A DNA stretch of 64,000 nucleotides from Rhodococcus_F sp040656415 (GCF_040656415.1 NZ_JBFAMC010000005.1:186001-250000); one strand, 5' to 3'; shown: positions 17,217 to 29,800, numbered from the stretch's first letter. The notes: generated by a model from the sequence alone, not told the origin. Translations and numbers: made by a program.

Positions 17217-17320
17217 TGGACGGCCTGCCGGAATATCCGGCGATCGCGTGGCGGGCTGCGACGCTACGCAACCGCACCCGCCACGGCCACCTGTTCGTGG
17301 AACCCTCTACCGAGCGGACA

Positions 17321-17950
17321 TCAGTCGAACTGAGGACCCTCGGTTCGGGTGCGCTTGAGTTCGAAGAAGTGCGGATAGCTCGCCAGCGCAACCACGCCAT
17401 CCCACACCTTGCCCGCGTCCTCGCCCCGAGGAATGCGCGACAGCACCGGCCCGAAGAAGGCCACACCATTGACGTGGATGGTCGGGGTTCCGACATCCGG
17501 TCCGACTGCGTCCATCCCAGCGGCGTGGCTCTCGCGCAGCGCGGCATCGTATTCGGTCGATTTGGCGGCCTCCGCCAGTTCCGCCTGAAGTCCGACCTCG
17601 GCGAGCGACTTCTGGACGACCTCCGTGAGATCCTTGTTTCCCTCGTTGTGGATCCGGGTGCCCATCGCCGTATACAGCGGTGCCAGCACCTCGTCGCCGT
17701 GCTTCTGCGCAGCCGCGATCAGCACGCGCACCGGCCCCCAGGCCTTCTCGAGCAGTTCGAGGTACTCCTCGGGCAGCTCCCGGCCCTCGTTCAGGACGGC
17801 AAGGCTCATCACGTGGAACTTCACCTCCAGGTCCCGCACCTGGGCGGCCTCGAGAATCCATCGTGACGTGATCCAGCACCACGGACACACCGGGTCGAAC
17901 CAAAATTCGGCGATGTCCTTGTCGGTCCCAGCCCTCGTTCCCGCACTCAC
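17321..17950 (-). CDS. DsbA-fold mycothiol-dependent oxidoreductase (Rv2466c family), copy 2
   Basis: Paralogue of the 16335-16964 gene, also 209 aa, with CPWC at Cys22-Cys25 and the cis-proline segment VGTPTIHVNGVAFFGPVL identical to copy 1. Start is GTG at 17950, with AGAAGGAG about seven bases upstream; the ATG at 17998 gives a 16-residue N-terminal addition that has no counterpart in the conserved part. It is divergent from the intact FAD reductase 131 bases away, so the two may share a control region. Both copies keep all catalytic residues, so both are probably active. Confidence 0.9.
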   Translation of the reverse strand: MSAGTRAGTDKDIAEFWFDPVCPWCWITSRWILEAAQVRDLEVKFHVMSLAVLNEGRELPEEYLELLEKAWGPVRVLIAAAQKHGDEVLAPLYTAMGTRIHNEGNKDLTEVVQKSLAEVGLQAELAEAAKSTEYDAALRESHAAGMDAVGPDVGTPTIHVNGVAFFGPVLSRIPRGEDAGKVWDGVVALASYPHFFELKRTRTEGPQFD

Positions 17951-18081
17951 GTAAACGCTCCTTCTCGGCGATGTTAACGGTTCTTCTCGAGTCAACACCT
18001 CTCACCCGAAAATGCTTCCCACACGCACCCCGGTCACGGCAGTAGGGTCGAAGTGGTCGACCAGAAGGGAGCACCCCTGTC

Positions 18082-19317
18082 ATGACATCCACTCGCACAT
18101 TCATCGTCGTCGGCGGCGGTCTCGCTGGCGCGAAGACCGCAGAGGCCTTGCGCGACAAGGATTTCGACGGTTCAATCATTCTCCTTGCCGAGGAGGAGCA
18201 CCTACCCTACGACCGGCCGCCCCTCTCCAAGGAGCACTTCGCCGGCAAGAAGTCGCTCAGCGACTTCACCGTCCACAACGGCGACTGGTATCGCGACCAC
18301 CACGTAGATCTGCGGCTCGGCACCACCGCGACCGACCTGGATCTCTCCGCTCACACCGTCACGCTCCCGGACGGTTCGACGCTGGCATACGACAAACTCG
18401 CACTCGCCACGGGTTCGCGATCGCGACGACCGCCGATCGCCGGGTCCGATGCCGTGGGAGTCCACTATCTGCGCAGTGTCGACGAGTCCGATCGCCTGAT
18501 CGAGGCCGTCGCAGACGGCGCACGGCTGGTGGTGATCGGTGCAGGCTGGATCGGCCTCGAGGTGGGGGCCTCCGCACGCCAGAAGGGCGCCGATGTGGCA
18601 GTGATAGAAGCCAGCGAACTTCCACTCACCAACTCCCTCGGACCCGAGATGGGCCGGGTATTCGCGGATCTGCACCGTGAGAACGGTGTTCGTCTGCATC
18701 TCGGCGCGAAGGTAGAAGAGATCACGGTCGAAGACGGCCGGGCGACCGGAGTGCGACTGGGCGATGGAACCGTCCTCCCCGCCGACGCAGTCCTCGTGGC
18801 TGTCGGAGCGGCCCCCAACATCGAGATCGCGGAGCGGGCAGGGCTCGATGTCGATGGCGGAGTCCTCGTCGACGAAGGACTGCAGACGAGCGACCCTGAC
18901 GTCGTCGCGGTGGGCGACATCGCGGCACAACTGCACCCGCAACTCGGTACCCGGATCCGGGTCGAACATTGGGCTAACGCACTCAACCAACCGGCGGTGG
19001 GCGCAGCCACCATGCTGGGTGTCAAGGCCGAGTACGCGAGATTGCCGTACTTCTTCACCGATCAATTCGATCTCGGCATGGAGTACACAGGCTACGCACC
19101 GCGCGATGCGTATGAACGAGTAGTCGTGCGCGGCGACGTTTCCGGACGCGAGTTCCTCGCGTTCTGGCTGGACGCAAACAACAACGTCCTCGCTGGTATG
19201 AACGTCAACATCTGGGACGCCACCGATCAGATCAAGCAACTGGTGTCTTCGTCGACCGCGGTTGACCCCGACCGGCTTGCCGACTCGGCGGTGCCGCTGG
19301 CAGACCTGGCAAATTAA
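18082..19317 (+). CDS. FAD-dependent NAD(P)H oxidoreductase, ferredoxin-reductase type
   Basis: Flavoprotein (411 aa) of the rhodocoxin/putidaredoxin reductase family. FAD site VVGGGLAGAKTAEAL at residues 9-23, the PYDRPPLSKE block at 42-51, an NAD(P)H site VVIGAGWIGLEVG at about 151-163, and the second FAD contact DVVAVGDIA near 273-281. The C-terminal reductase domain is complete. Such enzymes pass electrons to ferredoxins and cytochromes P450, or reduce other acceptors; no P450 or ferredoxin gene is in this window. It lies between the mycothiol-type gene and pepN, a place where M. tuberculosis has nothing, so it is an addition to the backbone. Confidence 0.88.
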   Translation: MTSTRTFIVVGGGLAGAKTAEALRDKDFDGSIILLAEEEHLPYDRPPLSKEHFAGKKSLSDFTVHNGDWYRDHHVDLRLGTTATDLDLSAHTVTLPDGSTLAYDKLALATGSRSRRPPIAGSDAVGVHYLRSVDESDRLIEAVADGARLVVIGAGWIGLEVGASARQKGADVAVIEASELPLTNSLGPEMGRVFADLHRENGVRLHLGAKVEEITVEDGRATGVRLGDGTVLPADAVLVAVGAAPNIEIAERAGLDVDGGVLVDEGLQTSDPDVVAVGDIAAQLHPQLGTRIRVEHWANALNQPAVGAATMLGVKAEYARLPYFFTDQFDLGMEYTGYAPRDAYERVVVRGDVSGREFLAFWLDANNNVLAGMNVNIWDATDQIKQLVSSSTAVDPDRLADSAVPLADLAN

Positions 19318-19411
19318 CGTCTCTGCCCGACTCGTGATGGGATGGCAACATCGATTATCAGTGCGGTGACCGGGCCTGCCGGCGACCGCCACCGATCACG
19401 AGGAGATCTCT

Positions 19412-21991
<2,580 letters not shown>

Positions 21992-21998
21992 TCCGGCG

Positions 21999-22032
21999 CC
22001 GACCTCTGCCGGGCCCGTCCGGCAGAGGTCGG
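21999..22032. terminator. Bidirectional terminator hairpin
   Basis: A 14-base perfect stem (CCGACCTCTGCCGG / CCGGCAGAGGTCGG) with loop GCCCGT lies between convergent pepN and the DUF5130-like gene. Confidence 0.8.
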
Positions 22033-22084
22033 CTACAAATCGAACATCGGCCCGCGCCGGCAGATCACCCTGATCAGGTAGTGG

Positions 22085-22564
22085 CTACGGCGAGACGATC
22101 GCGTTGGTGATCACATTGAGGGCGCTGACCAGTCCGTCGATGAGCTCCCCTTCCCCGAAGGACGAGACAGCGGCCGACGTGCCGAGTTGAGCCACGCTGT
22201 CGGTGACACGGTCGGCCACGGCACGACCACTGCGGATCTCGACCGTTCGCTGGTTGGGTGAGACCGCGATCAGAACGGACCTGACCGCCTCAGGTGTCGT
22301 CGGAAATATTGCGTCTGCACCAGCTGCGGTGTCGTCACCGAGATCACCGATGAAGATGTTGAACCGCACCTTGGTCCTGCGGGTGCAGTCAGTCAACGCG
22401 ACGTCGAGGCGAACGAGATCGTCCGTTGTGAACGGTAGGGCGTCGACGAACGGTTCGCCGATGCGGTGCACACCCGAAATGCGGCCACTCGTGGTCACAA
22501 CGCTGCCGGCAGGCAGGCTTTCCTCGGATGTTACCGATGTGGAAATCAGGTCACCACTTACCAC
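22085..22564 (-). CDS. DUF5130/TPM-like conserved protein
   Basis: About 159 aa, unknown function. The central part (VRLDVALTDCTRRTKVRFNI, then residues with SPNQRTVEIRSGRAVADRV) resembles the TPM phosphatase-like fold found in actinobacterial DUF5130 proteins such as Rv2468c, its positional counterpart beside pepN. No signal peptide or membrane segment is seen. An ATG at 22579 is possible, but GGAGG there is placed eight bases before GTG at 22564, so I use that start. The start overlaps the end of the preceding ctaJ-like gene by 14 bases, so the two are coupled. Confidence 0.75.
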   Translation of the reverse strand: MVSGDLISTSVTSEESLPAGSVVTTSGRISGVHRIGEPFVDALPFTTDDLVRLDVALTDCTRRTKVRFNIFIGDLGDDTAAGADAIFPTTPEAVRSVLIAVSPNQRTVEIRSGRAVADRVTDSVAQLGTSAAVSSFGEGELIDGLVSALNVITNAIVSP

Positions 22565-22811
22565 TTGCCGAGCCTCCAATCAGATTTGCCGAGTCCGCCG
22601 GGGCCGCATGGTGGCCGCCGTGATGACCGTGAGTGGTCACCTCGTCGACGGCGCTCCACAGCACCGGTGCGTGCGTCCATTCCTGCCCGAGGCGGAAGGG
22701 GCGCGGCACGGCACCCGGCGTTCTCTTACCGACGAACGACGTCGCCGCGAAGAATGCGGAGATCAACGCCGGAAGTCCTACAAATATCAGCACTGTCTCG
22801 AGAATGCTCAC
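22551..22811 (-). CDS. ctaJ: Small membrane protein, probable aa3-type cytochrome oxidase subunit CtaJ
   Basis: An 86-aa protein with one N-terminal membrane helix (about residues 3-24), a conserved PFRLGQEWTHAPVLWSA segment and a histidine-rich tail (THGHHGGHH). Its place next to pepN and the DUF5130-like gene equals that of Rv2468A/MSMEG_4693, the accessory cytochrome aa3 subunit CtaJ found in the mycobacterial III2-IV2 supercomplex; I assign it from position and general features. Start is GTG at 22811 with a TACCGT box seven bases before it, so the transcript may be leaderless. The His-rich tail could bind metal. Confidence 0.65.
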   Translation of the reverse strand: MSILETVLIFVGLPALISAFFAATSFVGKRTPGAVPRPFRLGQEWTHAPVLWSAVDEVTTHGHHGGHHAAPADSANLIGGSASGKW

Positions 22812-22818
22812 GAGGCAA

Positions 22819-22824
22819 ACGGTA
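22819..22824 (-). promoter_or_regulatory. -10 box for a leaderless ctaJ transcript
   Basis: TACCGT on the minus strand ends seven bases before the GTG start and no ribosome-binding site is present. Confidence 0.5.
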
Positions 22825-22886
22825 GCCCAGAATCATGCGAAGGAGAGCGTCAGGGCCGAAGTTCGAGCACAGAACCGGTGAGACGC

Positions 22887-23558
22887 TCAGGCGGCGCCTT
22901 CACCGAGGTACGGCATCCAGGACGGATGGAGGTCGCTGTTGGATGCGAGCAGGCGCCAGTGCGGCCCCGACGGCGGCACCAGGGCGGCCCGAAGCGTCCA
23001 CCCGAGTTCGCTGAGCAACTTGTCGGCCTTGCGGTGATTGCACGGCCCGCAGCACGCCACACAGTTCTCCCACGAATGCTCACCCCCGCGACTGCGCGGA
23101 ACGACGTGGTCGACAGTTTCGGCCTTGGCGCCGCAGTACCCACATCGAAACCGGTCGCGGTGCATGAGGGCTGCGCGAGTCATCGGAATGCGTGCGCGGT
23201 ACGGGACGCGAACGTAGTTTCGCAGGCGAATCACGGATGGAAGTTGAACCGACCAGTGCTCCGAGTGAACGAACGGGGCCTGGGGGTCCTCGTGGACGGT
23301 GTCGGCCTTTCCGCAGGTCATCAGGACCACGGCGCGTCGAGCGGAAAGGGCGGTGAGTGGTTCATAGGTGACATTGAGAAGAAGCACCCGCCGTTTGATC
23401 CAGAGCGGAACAGTGCCGGCGCCTTGGAAAGAAGGCCCTGCGCATTGCGCGGAGCCTTCAGTGATCACTTGTAAAGCAAACGCCCCTGAAGACCCGCCAC
23501 TCCGGGTATCAGTGGGCACAAGTTGTCGGTGCGCTCGGGCGCTGTGTCGGTTCTTCAT
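22887..23558 (-). CDS. HNH endonuclease family protein
   Basis: A 223-aa protein with a C-terminal HNH nuclease domain: zinc-type CGYCG, then the catalytic DHVVPRSRGG, then NCVACCGPCNHRKAD. The preceding RRVLLLNVTYEPLTALSARRAVVLM block is typical of a conserved actinobacterial HNH group (Rv2469c position). Start ATG at 23558 follows GGAGG; the longer reading to 23639 is unsupported. Not linked to a mobile element here and present in the conserved backbone, so it probably has a housekeeping role; its substrate is unknown. Confidence 0.85.
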   Translation of the reverse strand: MKNRHSARAHRQLVPTDTRSGGSSGAFALQVITEGSAQCAGPSFQGAGTVPLWIKRRVLLLNVTYEPLTALSARRAVVLMTCGKADTVHEDPQAPFVHSEHWSVQLPSVIRLRNYVRVPYRARIPMTRAALMHRDRFRCGYCGAKAETVDHVVPRSRGGEHSWENCVACCGPCNHRKADKLLSELGWTLRAALVPPSGPHWRLLASNSDLHPSWMPYLGEGAA

Positions 23559-23698
23559 GTGACCTCCAGGACATTGCCACCTAGTTGACCACGAAAATCC
23601 TGCTCGTGCACGTCCATTTCGGACATAGATGCAGGACATTTAGTGAACGGACGGTGACAGGAACCGTTCAACCGCCCGCGTGCACAATGGAAGGCAAC

Positions 23699-24094
23699 AT
23701 GACTGATGTGCAGAAAACCTTCTACGAAGCAGTCGGCGGAGCTGAGACGTTCCGCAGGCTCACCGCGCGATTCTACGAAGAGGTCGCAAAGGACGACATC
23801 GTGCGCCCTCTGTACCCCGAGGAAGACCTGGGTCCGGCCGAGCGCCGGATGCGGATGTTCCTCGAGCAGTACTGGGGCGGACCGCACACCTACTCCGACG
23901 AGCGGGGCCATCCGCGGCTACGGATGCGCCACCAGCCATTCAAAATCGGCCCGCTCGAGCGTGATGCGTGGCTTCGGTGCATGCACACAGCCATCGCATC
24001 GATCGACTCCGACACCCTCGACGACGCCCATCGCCGCGCACTCACCGATTACATGGACATGGCCGCGGCGTCCCTGGTGAACTCGGCCTTCTGA
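23699..24094 (+). CDS. glbO: Group II truncated hemoglobin
   Basis: Truncated hemoglobin O (131 aa). The 2/2 globin residues align with M. tuberculosis GlbO: Tyr26 (B10), Tyr39 (CD1), proximal His78 (F8) and Trp91 (G8), the last two 13 apart as in that protein. Expected to bind O2 and handle NO, peroxide or peroxynitrite, possibly at the membrane. Start ATG at 23699 after GGAAGG; a methionine four codons upstream is also possible. Same place as Rv2470. Confidence 0.93.
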   Translation: MTDVQKTFYEAVGGAETFRRLTARFYEEVAKDDIVRPLYPEEDLGPAERRMRMFLEQYWGGPHTYSDERGHPRLRMRHQPFKIGPLERDAWLRCMHTAIASIDSDTLDDAHRRALTDYMDMAAASLVNSAF

Positions 24095-24162
24095 GGCATC
24101 CCCCGCGGATCACCATCCGCTCAACTCGTGACGCAAGGCAACCTTTGGCACGATGGACGCTT

Positions 24163-25761
24163 GTGAGCACTACCGTCGAATCGTCCACCGACGACACACA
24201 GCCGGCACCCTGGTGGTCTGACGCGATCTTCTACCAGGTTTATCCCCGCTCGTTCGCCGACGCCAACGGCGACGGTGTCGGCGATCTGCAAGGGGTGCAG
24301 GACAAGCTGGGATACCTCGAGTTGCTCGGTGTCAGCGCGCTGTGGCTGAGCCCGGTGATGCGCTCACCGATGGCCGACCACGGCTACGACGTATCCGACC
24401 CTCGCGATATCGATCCACTGTTCGGGGACCTCGAAACCATGGATGCGCTGATCGACGCCGCGCACGACCGTCAGATCAAAGTGACGATGGACCTGGTACC
24501 CAACCACACCAGCGTCGAGCACGAGTGGTTCCAGGCCGCTCTGCGTTCGTCTCCGGGCAGTCCCGAACGCAATCGATACATCTTCCGCGACGGCCGCGGC
24601 GAGTCCGGCTCGGAGCCACCCAACAACTGGCCCAGCGTCTTCGGCGGTCCGGCCTGGACGCGGATCACCGAGCCCGACGGACAACCCGGCCAGTGGTACC
24701 TCCACATCTTCGCGAAAGAGCAGCCAGACCTGAACTGGGAAAACCAGGAGGTCGCCGACGACCTCACCAAGACCCTCCGGTTCTGGCTGGACCGGGGCGT
24801 CGACGGGTTCCGCATCGACGTCGCCCACGGGATGGCGAAGCCGGACGGACTGCCGGACCACGACTGGAAGTCCAACAAACTGCTGCAGAACACGGACGAC
24901 GATCCCCGGTTCGACAACCCAGCAGTCCACGGCATCCATCGCGGCATCCGCAAGGTTCTCGACGAGTACCCGGGCACCATAGCCGTGGGTGAAATCTGGG
25001 TTCGCGACAACAAGCGTTTCGGCGACTACATCCGCCCCGACGAACTACATCTCGGCTTCAACTTCCGGCTCGCGGAGGCCGAGTTCTCGGCGGACGAAGT
25101 CCGGGCGGCAATCGAGAACTCACTCGACGCGGTCGACCAGGTTGGCGGTACAGCGACATGGACGCTGTCCAATCACGACGTCGATCGGGAAGTCACGCGC
25201 TACGGCGGCGGCGAGATCGGTACGGCCCGGGCACGGGCCATGACACTCGTCGAACTCGCGTTGCCCGGGGCCGTGTTCCTCTACAACGGCGCCGAGCTCG
25301 GTCTGCCGAATGTCGAACTACCCGATTCCGCGCTACAGGATCCGGTATGGGAGAGGTCCGGTCACACCGAACGCGGCCGCGATGGGTGCCGCGTGCCGAT
25401 TCCCTGGGAAGGCACCGAACCCCCGTTCGGGTTCACCGCAGGCGAATCGACCTGGCTCCCGATGCCTGACGAGTGGGCAGCTCTCACGGCTGAGGTACAA
25501 CTCGAGGACGTCGACTCGGTCCTCTCCCTCTACCGGGCCGCGCTCGAGTTGCGGTCGTTCCGCCCCGAGTTCTCCGGCCCGGGAATCGACTGGTACGGGA
25601 GCCCATCAGGCTGTTTCGCCTTCCGCAGGGACGGTGGACTGATCTGCGCCCTCAACGCCAGCGAAGAACCTATTCCGCTGCCTCCCGGTGAAGTACTGCT
25701 CAACAGCGCGCCACTCGTCGACGGTCAATTGCCTCCGAACGCCGCGGCGTGGCTGATCTGA
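24163..25761 (+). CDS. aglA: Alpha-glucosidase, GH13 family
   Basis: Glycoside hydrolase (532 aa) cleaving alpha-1,4 or alpha-1,6 glucosidic bonds in short oligosaccharides. N-terminal WWSDAIFYQVYPRSFADANGD begins the (beta/alpha)8 barrel near residue 17; nucleophile Asp219 (FRIDVAHG), acid/base Glu277 (VGEIWV) and Asp339 (SNHDVDR) are present. Length and phrases such as FYQVYPRSFADANGDG are of the oligo-1,6-glucosidase/AglA type, as for Rv2471. The start is GTG at 24163, 68 bases after glbO. No signal peptide, so cytoplasmic. Confidence 0.9.
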   Translation: MSTTVESSTDDTQPAPWWSDAIFYQVYPRSFADANGDGVGDLQGVQDKLGYLELLGVSALWLSPVMRSPMADHGYDVSDPRDIDPLFGDLETMDALIDAAHDRQIKVTMDLVPNHTSVEHEWFQAALRSSPGSPERNRYIFRDGRGESGSEPPNNWPSVFGGPAWTRITEPDGQPGQWYLHIFAKEQPDLNWENQEVADDLTKTLRFWLDRGVDGFRIDVAHGMAKPDGLPDHDWKSNKLLQNTDDDPRFDNPAVHGIHRGIRKVLDEYPGTIAVGEIWVRDNKRFGDYIRPDELHLGFNFRLAEAEFSADEVRAAIENSLDAVDQVGGTATWTLSNHDVDREVTRYGGGEIGTARARAMTLVELALPGAVFLYNGAELGLPNVELPDSALQDPVWERSGHTERGRDGCRVPIPWEGTEPPFGFTAGESTWLPMPDEWAALTAEVQLEDVDSVLSLYRAALELRSFRPEFSGPGIDWYGSPSGCFAFRRDGGLICALNASEEPIPLPPGEVLLNSAPLVDGQLPPNAAAWLI

Positions 25762-25780
25762 CCTGCACCCCGGTTGTCGT

Positions 25781-26464
25781 CTACCGCTTGACCGAAAGGG
25801 CGATCCCATCACCGCGGCGGCGATACGCCGACCCGAACCGGGCGTCCAACCTCAGCCACGACGCAGTGGCTCGCACCCGCACCGGTTCCACGGGGTCGAT
25901 CCCCTCGAGTTCGACGTCTGCCGGCGTCCGATCCGAATCCGCGTCGGGGATGAACCCCATCGCAATGAGCGCGAACACGACCCGCATCGGGATGCCGGCC
26001 TTCTCATTCGCACCCTCCACATGCAGCACTTCCTGATCGAGTAGGGACGCTGGAGGTCCGTGGCTGCCGTGCTCCCGAGCCACTGCGGCGCCACGTTGCG
26101 CGAGGCCGACCAGGACCCGGGCCGGGACGTCATCGACGTGGACGTACCCCTCCGCCGGTGGGAGGGCACCTCGCCACGCCGAATCCATCGAGAATCCTGG
26201 ATCGATGTCGCCGCCCGTAGCGGATTCGAGGCCTGCGAGCAGTTGATCGCCCGCGGCGGACGTGTCGTCCGGGGTTATCGTCCCGTCGACGGTGCGCACC
26301 ACGAGTACGTCGAATCCGGTTGCCGCCCAGACGGTCAGCCGACCGGGGCCGCGCTGACGGAGCCGAACGACCGCCGATTCATCCAACCTGACGACCCGCC
26401 TCACGAACGTGGCGAGATCACCGCGCTCCCTCGGATCCGGGATCGACAGCACGCGCTCATGCAC
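25781..26464 (-). CDS. Conserved actinobacterial protein of unknown function (Rv2474c position)
   Basis: A 227-aa soluble protein with no motif I recognise. It is rich in hydrophobic beta-type segments near residues 35-65 (VVRLRQRGPGRLTVWAATGFDVLVV) and has an acidic C-terminal half. It starts at GTG 26464, overlapping the thioesterase stop by eight bases, so it is the last gene of a gdh-thioesterase-unknown operon. The same order occurs as Rv2476c-Rv2475c-Rv2474c. A role tied to the thioesterase is possible but not shown. Confidence 0.8.
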   Translation of the reverse strand: MHERVLSIPDPRERGDLATFVRRVVRLDESAVVRLRQRGPGRLTVWAATGFDVLVVRTVDGTITPDDTSAAGDQLLAGLESATGGDIDPGFSMDSAWRGALPPAEGYVHVDDVPARVLVGLAQRGAAVAREHGSHGPPASLLDQEVLHVEGANEKAGIPMRVVFALIAMGFIPDADSDRTPADVELEGIDPVEPVRVRATASWLRLDARFGSAYRRRGDGIALSVKR

Positions 26465-26876
26465 GCTGCCATCTCTTCAGGTAAGCGACTTCGCCATCGG
26501 TGAGCCGACGCAGGCGCTGGGTGTCGATGTCGAATGCCGCGATCTGTGTGGAAGCGGTGACAGATGCAGGAACCGAGACATCGACGCCTTTGGGGCGAAC
26601 CTCGTACCGGATTGTGAAGTCGACGGCCCGAACCTTTTCCACCCACATCAGGACATCGAGCGGCGAATCGCTGTGCCGAAGCTGCCCGCGGTATCGCACA
26701 TGCAGATCCGCCACGACCGCGCCGTCACGCAGGCTGACAGTGGGACGGTCGTCTTCGAACAGCCACGGGATCCGTGCCTCTTCCAGCAACGTCACCATTC
26801 GCCCATGGTTGATGTGCTGAAATACGTCCATGTCCGACCACCGGACCTCGACCTCCGCGTGGTAGCCCTCGCTCAC
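26457..26876 (-). CDS. Acyl-CoA thioesterase, hotdog fold
   Basis: A 139-aa 4HBT-type thioesterase: VRWSDMDVFQHINHGRMVTLLEEARI contains the hotdog active-site Asp and the HINH helix cap. The start is GTG at 26876 with GGAGG six bases upstream inside the end of gdh; ATG at 26957 lies inside gdh and is rejected. One base separates the gdh stop from this start. It should hydrolyse an acyl-CoA; chain preference is unknown. A second relative lies at 31882 on the other side of gdh. Confidence 0.88.
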   Translation of the reverse strand: MSEGYHAEVEVRWSDMDVFQHINHGRMVTLLEEARIPWLFEDDRPTVSLRDGAVVADLHVRYRGQLRHSDSPLDVLMWVEKVRAVDFTIRYEVRPKGVDVSVPASVTASTQIAAFDIDTQRLRRLTDGEVAYLKRWQRA

Positions 26877-26877
26877 C

Positions 26878-29800
26878 TCATACCTCCGATCGGGTGCCGA
26901 CACCTCGCACCATGCTGCGTATCTGACGCGCCGCCACCGAGAGCGTCGCGAGGTCAAGGGTTCCAGACTCGAAGATTTCGGTCAGAGCTGACCTCGCTCT
27001 ACCCAGCCGTGACGCGTTCGTCGATTCCCAGTCGTCGATCTTCTCTTGTGGCGTCTCCTGAGGTTCGCCACCTCGGAGCACTTCCATCGTGAGCTGACGG
27101 AGGGAACTGTAGAAGTCATCACGCAACGCGAGGCGAGCCAGCGAATGCCAGCGGTCACCCCGAGCGAGGTTCGACACGGCACTGAGCAGCCAGTCGATCC
27201 CGAGGTGCGCGTCGAGTTCGTAGTAGAGCTCGGCCACCTCCTCGATGTCACGCTCGGCGATGTCCGCAATATCGCTGATATCGAGCAGGCAGAAGAGGTC
27301 GAGCAGCCGGAATACCTCGAAGGCGATGTCCTCCGGCGCTCCACGGGCGATCAGCGGCCCGGCGCGTACCTCCAGATCCACAAGCTGATGCCCCTTCACC
27401 AGTTTGGGTACCTTCGGAGCGAGCGCGCGGAAGTTCGCCGAGTATCGGGAGATTTCGGCGCCGACCGCCAACGGCTGCGGGCGGTTGCCCAGGAACCAGC
27501 GTGACGCTCGGTCGAGAACCCGACTCGACTCGATGATCAGCGCATCCTCGATGTCCGCTGGCATTCTTGCCGCCCGGACCCTGCCCCAAACCGCAGGCAG
27601 ATCGAAGATCTCGGTGACGGCGGCGTAGGCGCGGATCGCGTCGGTGCTGCTCGCCCCCGACTCGTCGGCCAGTCGGTATGCGTATGTGATGCCGCCGTTG
27701 TTGATGGTCTCGTTCGCCAGCATCGTGGCCACGATCTGCCTGCGCAGAGGGTGTGCCTTGATCGCCGCTGGGAAACGCTCACGCAGCACGGTCGGGAAGT
27801 ACCGCGGAAGCCGTGGCGCGAACGTCTCGCTGTCGGGCAGATCCGTTGCGAGCAGATCCTCCTTGAGGTCGAGCTTCACGTGTGCGGTGAGTGTGGCGAG
27901 TTCCGGGGACGTCAATCCCTGCCCCGCCTGCCTTCGGCGGGTGAGGTCCTCGTCGGACGGCAGAGCCTCGAGTTTCCGGTCGAGTCCACGCTGCGACTCG
28001 AGGTGCTCGATCTGGCGTCGATTGACGTTGAGCCTCGTGGCAGCGAAGGCACGGCAGGCACCGAGGAGATTGTTCTGCGCAATATTGTTGGCAAGCACCA
28101 GGTCTGCGACCTCGTCGGTCATCGAGGCCAGCAGAGGATTACGTTCGTCCTCGCGCAGTTCGCCGCTGCTGACCACCGAGTCCAGCAAGATCTTGATGTT
28201 CACCTCGTGGTCGGAACAATCGACACCCGCCGAATTGTCGATGGCGTCGGTGTTGATCCGACCGCCGTTCTGGCTGTATTCGATCCGTCCGAGGGGGGTC
28301 ACCCCTAGATTGCCGCCCTCGCCCACCACCTTGGCCCGCACGTCGATACCGTCCACACGTACGGAGTCGTTGCTCTTGTCGCCGGCCGCGGCGTTGGTCT
28401 CGGTGGACGCCTTGATGTAGGTACCGATCCCGCCGTTCCACAGCAGGTCCACCGGAGCTTTGAGGATTGCCCGGATGAGTTCCGGGGGCGAGAGTTCGGT
28501 GATGGTTGTATCGAGTCCGAGTGCTGCTGCCGCGGCAGAGCTGATCGGGACCGACTTGCGAGTCCGGTCCCAGACTCCCCCGCCCTCACTGATGAGGCTC
28601 GTGTCGTAGTCGGCCCACGAAGACCGCGGTAGGTCGAACAGCCGGGAGCGTTCCGCGAAGGATCTTTCGGCGTCCGGATCGGGGTCTAGGAAGATGTGCC
28701 GATGGTCGAATGCTGCGACCAGGCGAATATGCCTGCTCAGCAGCATTCCGTTGCCGAACACGTCGCCGCTCATGTCGCCGACCCCGACCACGGTGAAGTC
28801 CTGCGTCTGTGTATCCAGACTCATCTCACGGAAGTGCCGTTTGACGCTCTCCCAGGCACCGCGTGCGGTGATACCCATTTTCTTGTGGTCGTAGCCCGCC
28901 GACCCACCGGATGCGAAGGCGTCGCCCAGCCAGAAGTTGTATTGTTCGGCAACGGAATTGGCGAGGTCCGAAAATGTTGCGGTGCCCTTGTCCGCGGCGA
29001 CGACGAGATAGCGGTCGTCGCCGTCACGGCGTACGACCCGATTGGGAGGTACCACCTCACCGGTGGTGTGATCGACGTTGTCGGTGAGGTCGAGCAGTCC
29101 CGAAATGAATGTCCGGTAGCAATCCTGACCCGCCCGAAGCGCCGATACCCTGTCCTTGGCCGGATCGCCCGACTCCGACGGCGGATTCTTGACGACGAAC
29201 CCGCCCTTCGCTCCGACCGGGACGATGACGGCGTTCTTTACAGCCTGCGCCTTCGCCAGACCCAAGATCTCGGTGCGAAAATCTTCCCGCCGGGTGGACC
29301 AACGAAGGCCGCCCCGCGCGACTGACCCGAAGCGCAGGTGAACACCCTCGACCTCGGGCGAATAGACGAATATCTCATACCTGGGCCTGGGTTTCGGTAG
29401 CTCTTGGATCGCGATCGGATCGAGCTTGAACGAAAGATATTTGCGCCATTGCCCTGCCTCGTCGGTCACAAAGTAGTTGGTGCGAAGCGTGGATTTGACC
29501 AAGCCGAACAGGCCGCGCAGGATGCGATCGGCGTCCAAACTGACGACGGAATCGATGTACTCCCTCAGTCGATTCTCCAGCTCGACCACTCGATCGGACG
29601 ATGGCCTCTCGGGGTCGAACATCGCCTCGAACAACTCGACCAGGGCCAGCGCCGAGCGCGGATCGGCAAGGGCGACGCCCTGGATGTGGAACTGGCTGTA
29701 GGGAAAGCCCGCTTGGCGCAGATACTTCGCATAGGCGCGCAGGATCGTAGCCTGACGCCAGTCGATTCCGGCTCGCAGAATCAACTCGTTGAAGCGATCT

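Noticed and set aside
22887..23558. HNH gene as part of a homing or mobile element
   Set aside because: It has a conserved neighbourhood (pepN, ctaJ-like, glbO) and no intron, integrase or repeat around it.
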